Assembly (NCBI GenBank): GCA_900155495.1
Contig: FTLJ01000760.1
Location: 1-21,500 of the forward strand
From: Porogramme epimiltina
Lineage: Eukaryota > Basidiomycota > Agaricomycetes > Polyporales > Polyporaceae
Direction of reading: 5' to 3'
DNA: 21,500 bases
In this document: piece by piece, positions 1-9,735 of the stretch
How positions within the stretch are numbered: position 1 is the stretch's first letter
Layout: every line of letters starts with the position of its first letter
Notes under the pieces: generated by a model
What the model saw: the letters and a program-made list of their open reading frames with translations, nothing else
Database searches by the model: none
What the model was told of the DNA's origin: nothing
Position numbers and translations under genes: made by a program

Positions 1-27
1 GGGCGCGGCGTGGGTCTCCCCTGCTCG

Positions 28-73
28 CCCCCCCCCCCCCCCCCCCCCCTCCCCCCCCCCCACACCCCCCCCC
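28..73. repeat. C-rich homopolymer tract
   Basis: A run of 22 C residues at 28-49 is followed by a T, another 11 C, a CACA-like interruption and 9 more C. It lies in the leader upstream of the diacylglycerol kinase start. The opposite strand is G-rich and could form a G-quadruplex. Because it is at the window edge and nearly homopolymeric, its exact length may be unreliable. Confidence 0.8.
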
Positions 74-177
74 GGCCGCGCGCCCCCCCGCCTCTCCGCC
101 CCCGCCGCCCCGCCCTGTATCTCTCCTCCTCGTCCACCACATCCGCATACGCCAGAGGCGACGGCGCGTACGACATA

Positions 178-1537
178 ATGACCCTCCCCGCTAACGACGC
201 TTTCACGCTTGGACTCCCCCACGACCACGCACGCATTGGCCTCCGCTCCTCCTCAAAAATCCCCTTTGTGTCATCTCAGAAGGCCCGCTCCCCCTCCACC
301 ACCCCCCGCAGGCCCTCCAGACAGATGAGCGTCGACCTCCCAGACCCCAAACCCTCTGCCCGCCCTCTTTCCTCCCAGCCCAACGGCCACGCATCCGCCC
401 CCAATGGCGATGTCCGCCAGAGGAAGAAGCCTCGCACGACCTCTGCCACTCCCTCCCACCTCGCCAAACTCACCAAGCCCAAACCTCCAAAGGCTCCCGT
501 AGACTGGGAGATCCCTAGGAAAACACTCCACTCATCAATTGGTGCGTTCCATTTTTTCCTCGTCCAACGAACGCGCCCCCTTATCGGCCCCCCGCCAGGC
601 TTCTTCACTTGGTACCTCTACGCCTCCAAAGGCAACCCGCGCACCGTCGTGTACGCCCTCAGCCTCGCCCTCGCTATCATCATCCCCGCAGACATCCTCC
701 GTCTGAATTCAACCCGCTTCGAATGGCTCTTCGAGCGCTGCCTCGGCTTCCTCATGCGAGAGTCGGAGAAAGTCCGTCGCGTTCCTCTCTTTGCTCTTCT
801 GTATCTAACACTCATATCTTCAGAAATCAACCAACGGCGTCATTTGGTACATCATCGGCGTCATCTTTGTCCTTGCCGTCTATCCCCTCGACGTCGCTAC
901 CGTCTCCATCCTTATGTGCGTGACCCTTTCGTACCTCCCATCGCCCAACTGACCCGTCTTTCCCTCCCTCAGCCTCTCCTGGGCCGACACCGCCGCCTCT
1001 ACCGTCGGTCGCCTCTGGGGCGCGTATACCCCTCCTCTGCCTCGCTCTATCCCCCTTGTCCCTTTCATCCCCTTCCTCCGCCTCCCTCTCGCCCCCCGCA
1101 AGTCCCTCGCCGGTTTCATCGCCGGCTCACTCACCGGCGCCGCCATCGCCGTCGGCTTCTGGGGGCTCTATTACCCCGTGCGCGACGCCGAGCTCACCTT
1201 CCGCCTACCTATGGAGACCATCGCCCTCGTACAGGACGCGCTCCCGGAAGCTTCAGCTGAGGTCGTAGAGCGTGGTGTAGAGTGGGTGCAGAGCGTGGGC
1301 GCACCACTTGGGCGCTGGGTCGGACTTGCGACGCTTGGTGTCGTCAGTGGGCTCATCTCGGGGACCGCTGAGGCGCTTGGTACGTCATTTTTCATGTGTT
1401 TTTCTGGGCCGACACTGATGTCGTGGCGTCTGATAGACCTCGGCTCGCTTGATGACAATTTGACACTGCCTATCATATCTGGCGGTTGTATCTGGGGATT
1501 CTTCAAGGTCCTCGAGTATTTCTCTGGGTCGGCGTGA
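178..1537 (+). CDS. DGK1: CTP-dependent diacylglycerol kinase (Dgk1 family)
   Basis: The predicted 378 aa integral membrane enzyme phosphorylates diacylglycerol to phosphatidate using CTP. In yeast it acts at the ER/nuclear membrane opposite the phosphatidate phosphatase. Proposed exons are 178-541, 599-771, 824-915, 973-1379 and 1437-1537; four introns of 52-57 nt all have GT...AG ends, and joining them gives one continuous frame. Three of the introns are 57 nt, so the first can be read through without a stop. The family's Arg-Lys pair is seen at R114-K115 in RKTLHSSIGFFTWYLY. The second signature, SWADTAASTVGR, puts the conserved Asp at about 215. Several hydrophobic stretches follow, ending with LPIISGGCIWGFFKVLEYF. 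The first ~105 residues are Pro/Ser-rich and probably disordered. The ATG at 178 was chosen because the in-frame ATG at 10 would add a translated poly-C tract. The family call is strong; the N-terminus is less certain. Confidence 0.88.
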
Positions 1538-2098
1538 GCGTGCGCGCCGCTTAATGGGATCATTTCCTTTCTATTTTCTCTCGCATATACACCACTACTG
1601 CACTTTTCATCCCGACCTCTTCGCGCATGCTTCCCCTTGTTGCTTACAATAGCATTCTGTCTCGAGCTAGGGCCAGCCTACCATCTATCAGCTGTGTAAT
1701 ATCTGACGTTGGCGGAACGGAGAGGTATAGAGAAGCTCATCTGACTCTCGTAGATCTACAATACGTACATACTCGTAGCGGACGCGCAGCGGGCAGAAGA
1801 GCTCGATACTTTCGTACTCTACTCTATAGACTGCGAATGATCGTTAAGCTTCTAGTCCCGCTTCCGTAGCTGTCCGCAATTCTATATCCTGTATCGGTTC
1901 CTAGGACAATGCGGCGCGTGATAGTGTGTAATTGCTACAAGAGCAGCCACGCGAGTATAATCATACCGGTCTGGGAGCCGTTATTGCCCCGTTTCGCCTA
2001 TGGAAAGACGAAGTTGTGCACGACCTGAGAGGATGCTAGTCAGACCCTGATGTCCGCGTAACGCCGGGACACCCAGAAAGCTCACTAATCATCTGCTC
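1538..2098. other. Intergenic region between convergent 3' ends
   Basis: This 561 bp stretch separates the ends of the diacylglycerol kinase and the acid phosphatase. Only short ORFs without recognisable features occur (for example 1627-1869). It should hold both 3' UTRs and polyadenylation signals; I see no gene. Confidence 0.7.
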
Positions 2099-4193
2099 TC
2101 ATACCTCAAGCTTTCCTTTCTCCGGGGGTTCTCCTGTAGTCGTGTTCCACTCATGCCCGGGCGGGATCTCCCAGTCTCCAAGACATGCCCACGCCCAGTC
2201 CGTTTTGCTGACCGTCTCGCGCTGTGCTTCCACGAATGCCGGGACGGGGCACATCCCGTATGCGTCGTGGGGGCAACCGCGCACGCTAGTGAGAGGTGCA
2301 ATGCCGTCGTTGATTATGACCCGGATTTGTGGGTCTGGTTTGGAGGTACAGGATAGGACTGGGAGGAACGGGATGAGTATCACGTCCCGAAACAGGCCAC
2401 AGGATAGCGAATGGGCTTACGTTGGAACTGTATGTTACTGGCGAAGGGCGCGAGATGCGAAGTCTTGAAGGCGCGGTGCTTCGGGAGACGGTCGGATGGG
2501 AGGGGCCCATCTGCGGCGAAGTTGGATAGGTTGAGCGCGGTGATAACTGCAACGGGTATTGTTAGTCAAAGGCCCAACGACGCTTTAAAGTACGACAACA
2601 AACCGTTCAGGAGCACGGTATCGTGAGTTGCATCGACGTATAGGCTCTGTCCGAGCGGGAAGGTCGCGGGATTGTCGTTGAGAGTGGAGTTGGTCGAAGA
2701 GTTGTGCACGGAGATGGGCGTGTGAGTAAGACGGGAAACCAACTCCTGAACGTATCCGATGCCCTGAGCGCGGGCAACGGGAGAACCAAAACCAGAGATG
2801 TGCCAGAAGTACAAGTCCACACTGTGGAATGGTGAGGAGAGATCCCGTGCGGAGCCAGGGAGGGACGTACGAGTAGTCGAATCCTCTCCACTCCTCTTCT
2901 GTGAACAATTCACAGAACCGAGAATATCCTAAAGAGATCGTCTAAAGGTAACTGGTAAGCCGGGGTAACATTCTGCAGGCCCGGCACGCACCTCGTACGC
3001 GCAGAGCTGTTGCATGGTGTACACATCCTCGACGGTAAGATCGTAGCCTTCTAGCATTGGGGACACACGAGATACAGCATCTTGAAGGTAGATCTCGGCC
3101 CATTCGCGAACGAATGGTACGGCACGGTCGCCTTTCGTGGGGTCGCGGGAGTTGGGGCATGTCTTGGAGGGAGAAAGGGTGTTGTTGAAGCCGCCGGCTT
3201 CTATGGTGATGAGCTGCTGGTATTGGCCGTCTAGTGAGGGTCCGAAGAAGCCAAGAGCGAAGTTGAGCGCGGAGGAAAGCATGCGGTCTTGAGACTCGGT
3301 ACGGAAGACGGGGAGGGTGTTGGAGTCGGTGAAATTCTCGAGGAGGAAACCGTACTTCATGCGCATGGAGACCCCAAGATCGACTGAAGAGAGGAGAATT
3401 GAGGGAAAGCAAACACCAGGCACAAATTGCGCACTTACAGAGCTGCTGACGACCGAAAGGCGTAAGGATCTCCTCTCCGAGCTTGTAGGTCCTACGAAAC
3501 GTCGGCGACGTATAGATGCTACGGTAAATAGTGAGCTCACCAGTCGTTCAGGAAGCTGAGTGGGCCGTTGGCATGCCATGGGGAAGCAGCGTCGTGGAGA
3601 CGAGCTGCGAGACTTGCAGGGCCGCCGTAAGCGGTGGAAGAGCCTGTGGGATAACGGGCACCGTGGCGGTGGAGGAGATGGAGGCCAGTTATTCGACAAC
3701 CCCGAGGAGGCTCAGGGCCTGCATGAACGCCAAACGTGCCGGGCTTGACCGTGAACCAAGGGGAAAGATTTCCGAGATGGGTAAAAATGTCAAACTTGGT
3801 ATCGTTTGAAAGGGCATTCGGGGGAAGGAGGTGGGGCGCGCCGGTGTGTATAGGGTATGAAGGGGCGGTTGCTACGAGTGCAGGTTCTGCACCTGTGGGT
3901 GTAGGGCCAGCGTAGCCGACGTTGGACGGGAAAAGAGACGGGAAGGCGTTTGTGGGAGCGGAGGGCGGGTACTGGTGGACTTCCGTCGCCCCAGAGCGAG
4001 TGCTCCCAAGGAGGGGGCGGGGAGCTGGATGTGCATAGAGCGTCGGGCGTTGGAGGGACTTGAGGAGTAGGACAGAGAGAACGCCTGCAGCGTAGGCGAG
4101 GATGATATGGCGGAGGGTGAATGTGCGACCTGGGGACCGAGCCGAAGGATTTGGAGGCTTAATAGAGACGGGGAGCTCTGTATTTCTGCCCAT
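2099..4193 (-). CDS. Membrane-anchored histidine acid phosphatase (phytase-like HAP)
   Basis: The predicted 590 aa protein belongs to the branch-2 histidine phosphatases, which hydrolyse phosphomonoesters through a phospho-histidine. Exons in coding order are 4193-3541, 3491-3439, 3383-2992, 2941-2871, 2821-2604, 2546-2421 and 2358-2099; six introns of 49-62 nt are all GT...AG. The catalytic RHGARYPT is at residues 176-183 and the distal HD pair at about 456-457 (DATHDTV). Family-typical blocks follow in order: LTPFGRQQLFDLG, RTESQDRMLSSALNF, then YETISLGYSRFCELFTEEEW (which fixed the acceptor at 2942), and KTDWAWACLGDW near the C-terminus. Residues 27-46 form one hydrophobic segment with basic flanks and no cleavage-like site, which suggests a type II signal anchor, unlike secreted phytases. 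A ~120 residue Pro-rich linker separates it from the catalytic domain. It is convergent with the kinase gene and divergent from the MYND gene. The exact substrate cannot be told from sequence. Confidence 0.9.
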
Positions 4194-4475
4194 GTCCGCT
4201 ATCTGAGGGAGAGATGGAGGTGGAGGTTGAGGGAGAAGCAGAGACGGAGGAAGCTGGTCGCCGCCGCGGGCGACGAGGACGAGGAGAAGAAGCGACTCAG
4301 GCGAGGAGGCAGCGCGTCCCGGCCCGCCCTGGTCTGGTCACGTGCCCGCGACTCTGCGCCACCAAGTTCCAACGGCCTGCAGCAGCGAAAAATATGTGAT
4401 AAGATATTTGTCGCAATTGGCTCGTCCACCATTGACTTTCACCATCTTCGCGAGCGAGTTCAAGACGAGAAAGCG
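4194..4475. promoter_or_regulatory. Divergent promoter with a CACGTG box (4339-4344)
   Basis: These 282 bp lie between the start codons of the divergently transcribed acid phosphatase and MM3350/MYND genes, so both promoters must be here or overlap the genes. The palindrome CACGTG at 4339-4344 lies about 146 bp from the phosphatase start and 132 bp from the other start. CACGTG is the core site of bHLH factors such as Pho4/NUC-1 (phosphate starvation) and Cbf1. The flank reads GGTCACGTGC, which fits Cbf1-type preference better than the best Pho4 sites. The assignment to any factor is inference. Confidence 0.5.
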
Positions 4476-6431
4476 ATGGGTGACGATCCTCGACGACGGA
4501 CCCCCCAAGGCGTGCTCAAGGCGCCGCAGTACGTCCGCTTCCATCCGCGTGACGACGGCTCCTTTTGCGATGAGATCTTCTGGGAGCGTTAGTTTTCCTC
4601 CTCGTCCCTGCCCGCTCGCTCTCACTGCTGCGCGCATATTGGCGCTACAGACCCCTTTCATTACACTCCCAGACGCGGCAGGAACGGCTACATCGACTCC
4701 TGGGGCTTATATCCCGTATGATCCGCCATCTCTTTCTACGATTCTCCGTCCGCGTTGACGCGGCTCCATCTAGCACACTGCCAATGGCTTCCGCGATGTA
4801 GACTTTGTGAAAATCTCCCAGCGCATGGTACATCTGCACACGTCTCCAAGTGTTCTCCGTACTAAACATTCCGGCGTTGTAGATGATTCTCCAGGACATC
4901 CAGTCCAAGGATCAGTGGCCAGAGAACCAGTTCGTGAATGCCTTGGTCTCGAAAAAGGTACACCTACACGAAGGTCTGGTCTCCGGTACCACGCTCTGAA
5001 CTCTAATTTAGATTGAGGAGCTCGACAAAGTTGACCTCGGGGACCTTCTCAGATGCGATTACTCGCTCTACATCTCTGCGCCGTAAGCCGATGCACTTGG
5101 TCGTCTTAGGAGTCAACTAACAGAAACAATCAGCTATATCCCTGACCCTGTTGATAAGGGCATGGACAGATATTGGCGACGCATTCGCGTTTCTGGCGCT
5201 CTTCCGCTAGACGCATTCGCCGATAAGATCCTATCCGCTTTGTGGGGATGGTAAGACGCGCCTTCCTTCATCGGCTCTCTTGCTGAAGCACGAATCGTCG
5301 ACCCTATTAGGGAACGCAACCTTCATGCCCATGCTTTCCATGACTACAGCGATGGATCTATGTTCGGTCCACATGTAAGCATTTCAAACACGGTCGCCGA
5401 GTGTAGATGCTGACCAGTGCCCTCCTCAGCCTTGCTCTGCAGCTGATATGATGCACCTCGAAAAGTCTGGTTACGGTTACGTTCCTGAGAAGCCTGAGAC
5501 GTCTGGGAAGATGTGAGTGATTTGAAACGCCTGCTGTTGTCGTAACATATTTGCTCACACACGTACCCAGCTACTGCATCGCCCACATCCTGAGAAAGGT
5601 GGGAGATGTCATGGGGTACCATTAGGATTTCGGGAATAACTGGTGGCTCGACATCAAGGCAAGTTGACGCATGCTCACCTCTAATGACTCGCCGATGCTC
5701 ACTCGCCCCATGTGCTTAGCTCGAAGAAATCGCCTCCACAGAAGAGAGCACGGGTGCAGTGGTCATTCTAGACGGTGCCGGAGACATGCTTCCTGAGGGG
5801 GGTGGTATGCCATTGGGCACATTCCAGTGGGCCGACTACCTCGAGCGGGCGAACAAGTCGCTCTTCGCAAAGCGTCAAGCCGTGGAGGCCCTTTTCCGCT
5901 CGGACAACTACGGGAGGCTACGCCGGGCGCCGGAGAACCCGCTCGAATATGACTTGGACGGGTTCGACATGGAGTCCACACGGAATGCGATCAAGGCGGC
6001 TCTCGAGAGCAAGGCGAGCCTGCCGCATGTTAGCAAGCAGTTCGTAACGCCGTTCCCCGGGAGGTCATCCGATGAGGTGATGTCGGACCCGATGAACGTG
6101 GCAACGCGGCACGGGATTCATCCCGACAGCATGAAGAAGGGCACGCATGTGATGCAAACGGTGTTGAACCCGACCACGGGGCTGTTTATGGAGGAGGGAG
6201 TGAGCACGCGTAGAAAGGATAACCCGGGCAACACGGTGTGTGCGTCTTGTGGGAGCCCGCACGATTTGAAGGCATGTGCGCAGTGCGGGCAATGCTACTA
6301 CTGTAGCAAGGCGTGCCAGAGGGTAAGCTATACCTTTTTTCTATCCACGCGGCGGTCACTCAGGCCACTATCAGAAACACTGGGCCGACGGGCACAAGAA
6401 GAAGTGTAAGCCAAAGGGAAAGAGGGGGTAG
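4476..6431 (+). CDS. MM3350/pRiA4b ORF-3-like plus MYND zinc-finger protein, with one internal TAG
   Basis: Eleven exons (4476-4587, 4651-4715, 4774-4827, 4883-4957, 5012-5082, 5134-5250, 5311-5374, 5430-5512, 5571-5658, 5720-6322, 6375-6431) join into 463 codons. Nine introns are GT...AG of 51-63 nt; the one at 5659-5719 appears to be GC...AG. From about residue 137 the protein resembles the plasmid pRiA4b ORF-3-like (MM3350) fold: RYWRRIRVSGALPLDAF, a Trp-Gly-Trp turn, LHAHAF, then DFGNNWWLDIKLEE and an LDGAGDMLPEGGG block. Residues 417-455 form a MYND finger: C-x2-C-x8-C-x2-C-x5-C-x3-C-x8-H-x3-C, usually a protein-protein interaction module. The last intron was placed to restore the QRKHWADGHKKKC ending. 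Codon 232 (5623-5625) is TAG where the family pattern expects Tyr before DFG. Everything on both sides stays in frame, so this is a nonsense allele, a young pseudogene or a base error. The cellular role is unknown. Confidence 0.75.
5623..5625 (+). other. In-frame TAG codon in the MM3350 domain
   Basis: The reading frame goes ...VGDVMGYH, TAG, DFGNNWWLD.... Related domains usually have an aromatic (Y-x-Y-D-F-G-like) at this place. TAT or TAC to TAG is a single transversion. No intron of plausible size removes it: the nearest upstream donor-like GT would give an intron under 30 nt, and skipping back to the donor at 5513 breaks the frame. Confidence 0.75.
5659..5719 (+). other. Putative GC-AG intron
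   Basis: The exon end AAG is followed by GCAAGT, a donor that matches the fungal consensus everywhere except T to C at position 2. The acceptor is TGCTTAG. Removing these 61 nt joins DIK to LEEIAS in frame and links the two halves of the MM3350 domain. No alternative GT donor nearby keeps both halves. Confidence 0.65.
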
Positions 6432-6730
6432 AGATGGAGCCTTGTAAGGTGCCACCGAAGTTGGATACGCACGATGTTATTATAGCCGTAAACGAGGGTA
6501 TGCGTGTCAATAAGCGAGGTGTATTGGCGGTAGTGCCCAGGGAAGGTGGAGGAGAGCGGGCATTCTGCGATGCAGCGTTACAACTTACGAGTGACGGAGG
6601 CTATCGCGGTCACGTGCGACTGTGACTGCACGAGGGCCCTGTGACGAGACAGCTGGGACTCTGCAGCTCCGCTGGGCTCTGCTCTTGCTTGTCTCTGCCT
6701 TTGCTCTCGACCACGACCGCAACGTTCACG
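6432..6730. promoter_or_regulatory. Intergenic region with CACGTG box (6611-6616)
   Basis: This 299 bp gap lies between two tandem genes and must hold the terminator of the MYND gene and the promoter of the next. CACGTG occurs at 6611-6616, about 115 bp before the downstream ATG. Its flanks (GGTCACGTGC, 6608-6617) are identical over ten bases to the site in the divergent promoter at 4336-4345. No gene is seen. Confidence 0.45.
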
Positions 6731-8264
6731 ATGAGTGCCCGCGCACCCTTTGTCCCTCGCCCGTCCTCGCGTGCCGACTCTTCCGCTCAGTCCCTTCCTC
6801 CCTCCCCTTTCCGGCCCAATGGTCTGCTCGGTCCTCCGGACGCTGCCTCTGAAGGCCCCCACAACGCCAACTCCAGCGCAAACAGCAGCTCTGCTCCCCC
6901 ATTCAAGCCTTTGAATCTCTCCGGGCTTACCAAAGTGAAGCGTTCGCCTCATTCTGTGCCCTCTTCCAGGTCAAACAAGCCTCGCCCTTCCTACGACGCC
7001 TCTCGTCGCTCTCCCAAGCCGTTCATGCCCATTCAACACAAGCATTCAGTCTCGGCTCCTGCTTTACCTGACTTTCTTCCTGCGCCTAAACCTTCCCCCG
7101 GCGTGTTCATGAGTCCTCCACCGGACCCTCCAAACGCCGAAAATCATGAATTCAACTCTTCTCAGACGCATATACTCTCCCCGCCCCTTGTCCCAACCCT
7201 TGGCGGGCATATAGATGCGCAAGAGAAGCCTGTCATGTCTGCTCCTCAATACGACCCCCTCCGTTTTCTGGGCCCTTCGCCTGCTGCTCTCCGCGCTCGC
7301 TCTGCTTCTCATCCCGTTCTGGCTAGCATCAACGAAGATGACGAGGATGTACACAGCAGTCCTCATAAGGTCCAGGGCACGCCTCGTTCTTCTGTCGTGG
7401 ACTCCTGCGGCGGCTTCGCTGGCGGCTATGCGGAAAACTTCTCCGAACTACCCCCTCACATGGACGATCGTGGGTCGCGCGTCGACGCGAGAAAGCGCAT
7501 GGCTGAAGGCGAGAGCGACTATAAATACGAGGTCGACGCCAAGAGATACAAGAGCGCGGCACAACAAGTACGCAGCTCCCCAGTGCATAGTTGATGCTGA
7601 CTATATGCGCGTAGGACGGTTATGATATGCACTTTGGTGACCGAGCAACGCCTGCGCCGTACCCCGGTGCGGCCGGGATAGGCCGGGTACCTACGCCCGC
7701 TGGCGTTGCACCCATTATTCCGGCTCTCGAATCCAGCAAAGCTGCCAGGAACACCGGATCCAAGCAAACGCTGTATCGGTTGCTTGGGCAAGACCTGGAT
7801 GCCTGCGCAGAGACGCATGCGAATGCCTATGAGCAGGCACGGAAACGGTGGATTGAGTGTCCTATGGAGGAGTGGACTAAGGGTGCCGATGGTACGTTTC
7901 ACGCGTGCACGTATTGGCCGAGTCTTATGCAATTCCGGTGCATAGAATTGACGGAGAGGTTCGGGAAGTTGTTGGACTTCGTGAGTGCATTCCTCTTGCG
8001 CAGGTGGAACACACGTTGATGATCTTAGCAGGTTAAAGACCATATGACGTGAGTTCATGTGTGATGCCGTCTCTCAGAGATCTCACATAACCGTGATACA
8101 GAGCGAAGATGGCGTTGTACACCAAGCTGCACAGTGAGATTGCCCAACATCGCTCAGTACTCTCGGAGCGCGAAAAGTCTCTCCATAGCGCCAGGGAAAG
8201 CTTGGTCAGGGACGGCGGGGCTGTTGTCGGGAGCGCACCGGCGGACGGAGACCAGGATACTTGA
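6731..8264 (+). CDS. Ser/Pro-rich protein with conserved helical C-terminus (possibly ECM11-like)
   Basis: The predicted 442 aa protein is encoded by exons 6731-7567, 7615-7891, 7946-7980, 8032-8048 and 8102-8264, with four GT...AG introns of 47-54 nt. The 35 nt and 17 nt internal exons are unusually small, but joining them gives one smooth helical stretch, which supports the model. The first ~280 residues are rich in Ser, Pro and Arg with SP and SPxK-like sites, so they are probably disordered and phosphorylated. Residues about 362-425 are different: an EEWTKGADELTERFGKLLDF segment leads into VKDHMTAKMALYTKLHSEI and a Glu/Arg/Ser helix. The spacing Trp...Gly...FG...VK...K recalls the C-terminal domain of ECM11 family proteins, which work with the synaptonemal complex in yeast meiosis. 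I make that link from memory of the pattern only, so it is weak. The start at 6731 has a better context than the in-frame ATG at 6641. Confidence 0.75.
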
Positions 8265-8433
8265 CTGAGGAGCGGGCGTCGCAGGCACACGCCGACTGGC
8301 ATTCGTACGCTCGGGCTCGCGCAATGATGTCGTACAGTGATGATTGTGTCCGCAGACTGGTATTACATGAAATGTACCGCTTTCTCTCTAGATCCGTGTC
8401 TGATTTCCGTCCGTCCGCTGTCCATGCTCCTTC
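8265..8433. other. Short convergent intergenic gap
   Basis: Only 169 bp separate the stop codons of two convergent genes. The 3' UTRs probably overlap, so antisense transcript ends are likely. No coding feature is seen. Confidence 0.6.
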
Positions 8434-8938
8434 CTAAGCGTCCTTGGCCTGCAGCTCCTTGACGATCTCCACCGCCCGCTTGAACTTGGCCTTCTGCTCG
8501 TCGGTCGGCTTGACAGAGCTCTCGCCTCCACCACAGCCCTGGGGGCCGCCGTTCTGCCACATAAAGTCGTCTGAGCCGAAGGCGATGCTCGTGTCGAGGC
8601 CGTAGATGTCCTCGGAACCGGGCGGGAACTCGGTGGGGATGGATTGGAGGATGTCGCGGAGCTCGGAGACGAGGGCGGCGGTGTGGGCGTCCTGCGCGGA
8701 GATGGACTTGGGGACCGCGTCCTGGAGGGTGGGCGTGCCCTTTGGCCGCACTGCGCTCGTGATGTTGAGCAGGTTCTGCGACGGCAGCCCGGTGATCGTC
8801 ACGATCTCGCTGGGGCGGGGAGGCGCGAAGCCACCGGCGATGCCTGCGCGATAAGTAGTGTGAGTGCCGTTGGTGGCGATGAAGAGAGAGCTCGTGCACA
8901 CCTTCCTGGAGGCGGAGAGAGAACTCGGGGATGGACAT
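8434..8938 (-). CDS. Small conserved-looking protein of unknown function
   Basis: The predicted 148 aa protein comes from exons 8938-8902 and 8843-8434, with one 58 nt GT...AG intron. It begins MSIPEFSLRLQEGIAGGFAP. I do not recognise the family. It has no signal peptide or membrane segment. The middle is polar with a helical stretch around SAQDAHTAALVSELRDILQS, then an aromatic and acidic patch (GSDDFMWQNGG) and a Gly-rich turn with one Cys. The end is a charged helix, DEQKAKFKRAVEIVKELQ. GC-rich third positions match the neighbouring genes, which supports coding. Reading without the intron gives a longer ORF that starts differently, but the spliced start sits at an ATG giving a compact protein. 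A CRE-like palindrome lies about 120 bp upstream. It could be a small scaffold or chaperone-like factor, but nothing shows this. Confidence 0.65.
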
Positions 8939-9735
8939 GATGGGGGTATGAGAGTAAGGCTGAGAGGGAGAAGAGGGAGAGATATGGAAAGAGACCAAGG
9001 CGCGCCGCTGCGGACTTGGACTTGCTCGGATAAGTGCCTGGTGGCTGCAGCGCTCCGGTGACGTCACGCGTCGGGTTAGCCGTGACTCCGCCGTTCAGCT
9101 CGGGCCTCGGGCTGTGGCCGCGGCAGTGCCTTTAGTTCAGGGTGGTACTGCGAGACTGGCCCTGTTCTCTGTTGAATGGACGCCCTCAAACGCTTCCCGG
9201 GATACTGCGCCATCTTTCCCCGGAGCTTCGACGCTCTTTCACTCACGGGCCAAGCTCGCCGTGCAAAATGCGTCAGAGTACGAGCGCAGCAGTTGGGCAA
9301 GAGAGCTCGAGTCTAACCGCGGAGTAACCGCGCACCACAATGCATTCACACAGCTTAGTACTGCCGGAGACACTCGAGTTATGTTCGAACCCCATAGTCT
9401 TATTCGGACCGAAGGGACGCTTGAACCAGGCCTGTACTGGTTCCTACGGACGTACATGCGTTCGAAGAAGAGAGGTGTCAACGGAACGCGGAAGGGGATA
9501 CGTCCGGCTGAGCGAGCTACACCGGTGCTTGGAGCGCGTGGGCCGCCAGCAGCTAGAGTGAACGATGCTCAATGACATATTTGGCTCCGTGTGGGCTCTG
9601 CAGTGTCGCCGAGCTGCGCACCGCCTGCGCGTACCGTCTAAACCTGACCTTTGGTTCTGTGGAGTCAGGATGGGTGACTCGAGCGGAGAGAAGGCGACAA
9701 TGCTGCGGACTGAGGGCATTGGAGGATCCGGCGTG
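8939..9735. other. Intergenic region between two minus-strand genes
   Basis: About 800 bp hold the promoter of the small minus-strand gene and the 3' end of recyclin-1. A 153-codon plus-strand ORF (9114-9575) is present, but its composition is featureless, it shows no domain and it has no partner exons. I treat it as chance. Confidence 0.5.
9058..9067. promoter_or_regulatory. CRE-like palindrome GTGACGTCAC
   Basis: A perfect ten-base palindrome contains TGACGTCA, the binding site of ATF/CREB-type bZIP proteins. It lies about 120 bp upstream of the ATG of the small minus-strand gene, a typical promoter distance. Function is inferred from the motif only. Confidence 0.5.

Noticed and set aside
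10..177. Upstream extension of the diacylglycerol kinase to an ATG at 10
   Set aside because: It would translate a poly-C tract into poly-Pro, which is not expected. The ATG at 178 is a simpler start.
1627..1869. 80-codon ORF between the first two genes
   Set aside because: Short, no recognisable features, and in the expected 3' UTR region.
4338..4661. Minus-strand 107-codon ORF that reads like a protein (KLTLPEDLIAKGAVV...)
   Set aside because: It lies antisense to the first exon of the MM3350/MYND gene and crosses its intron and the divergent promoter. The plus-strand exons connect to a recognised domain, while this has none.
5598..5625. A mini-intron that would remove the internal TAG of the MM3350/MYND gene
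   Set aside because: It would be only 28 nt, far below other introns here. It would also delete conserved residues before DFG.
9114..9575. Plus-strand 153-codon ORF
   Set aside because: No domain, no codon pattern like the neighbours and no linked exons. Long chance ORFs are common in this GC-rich DNA.
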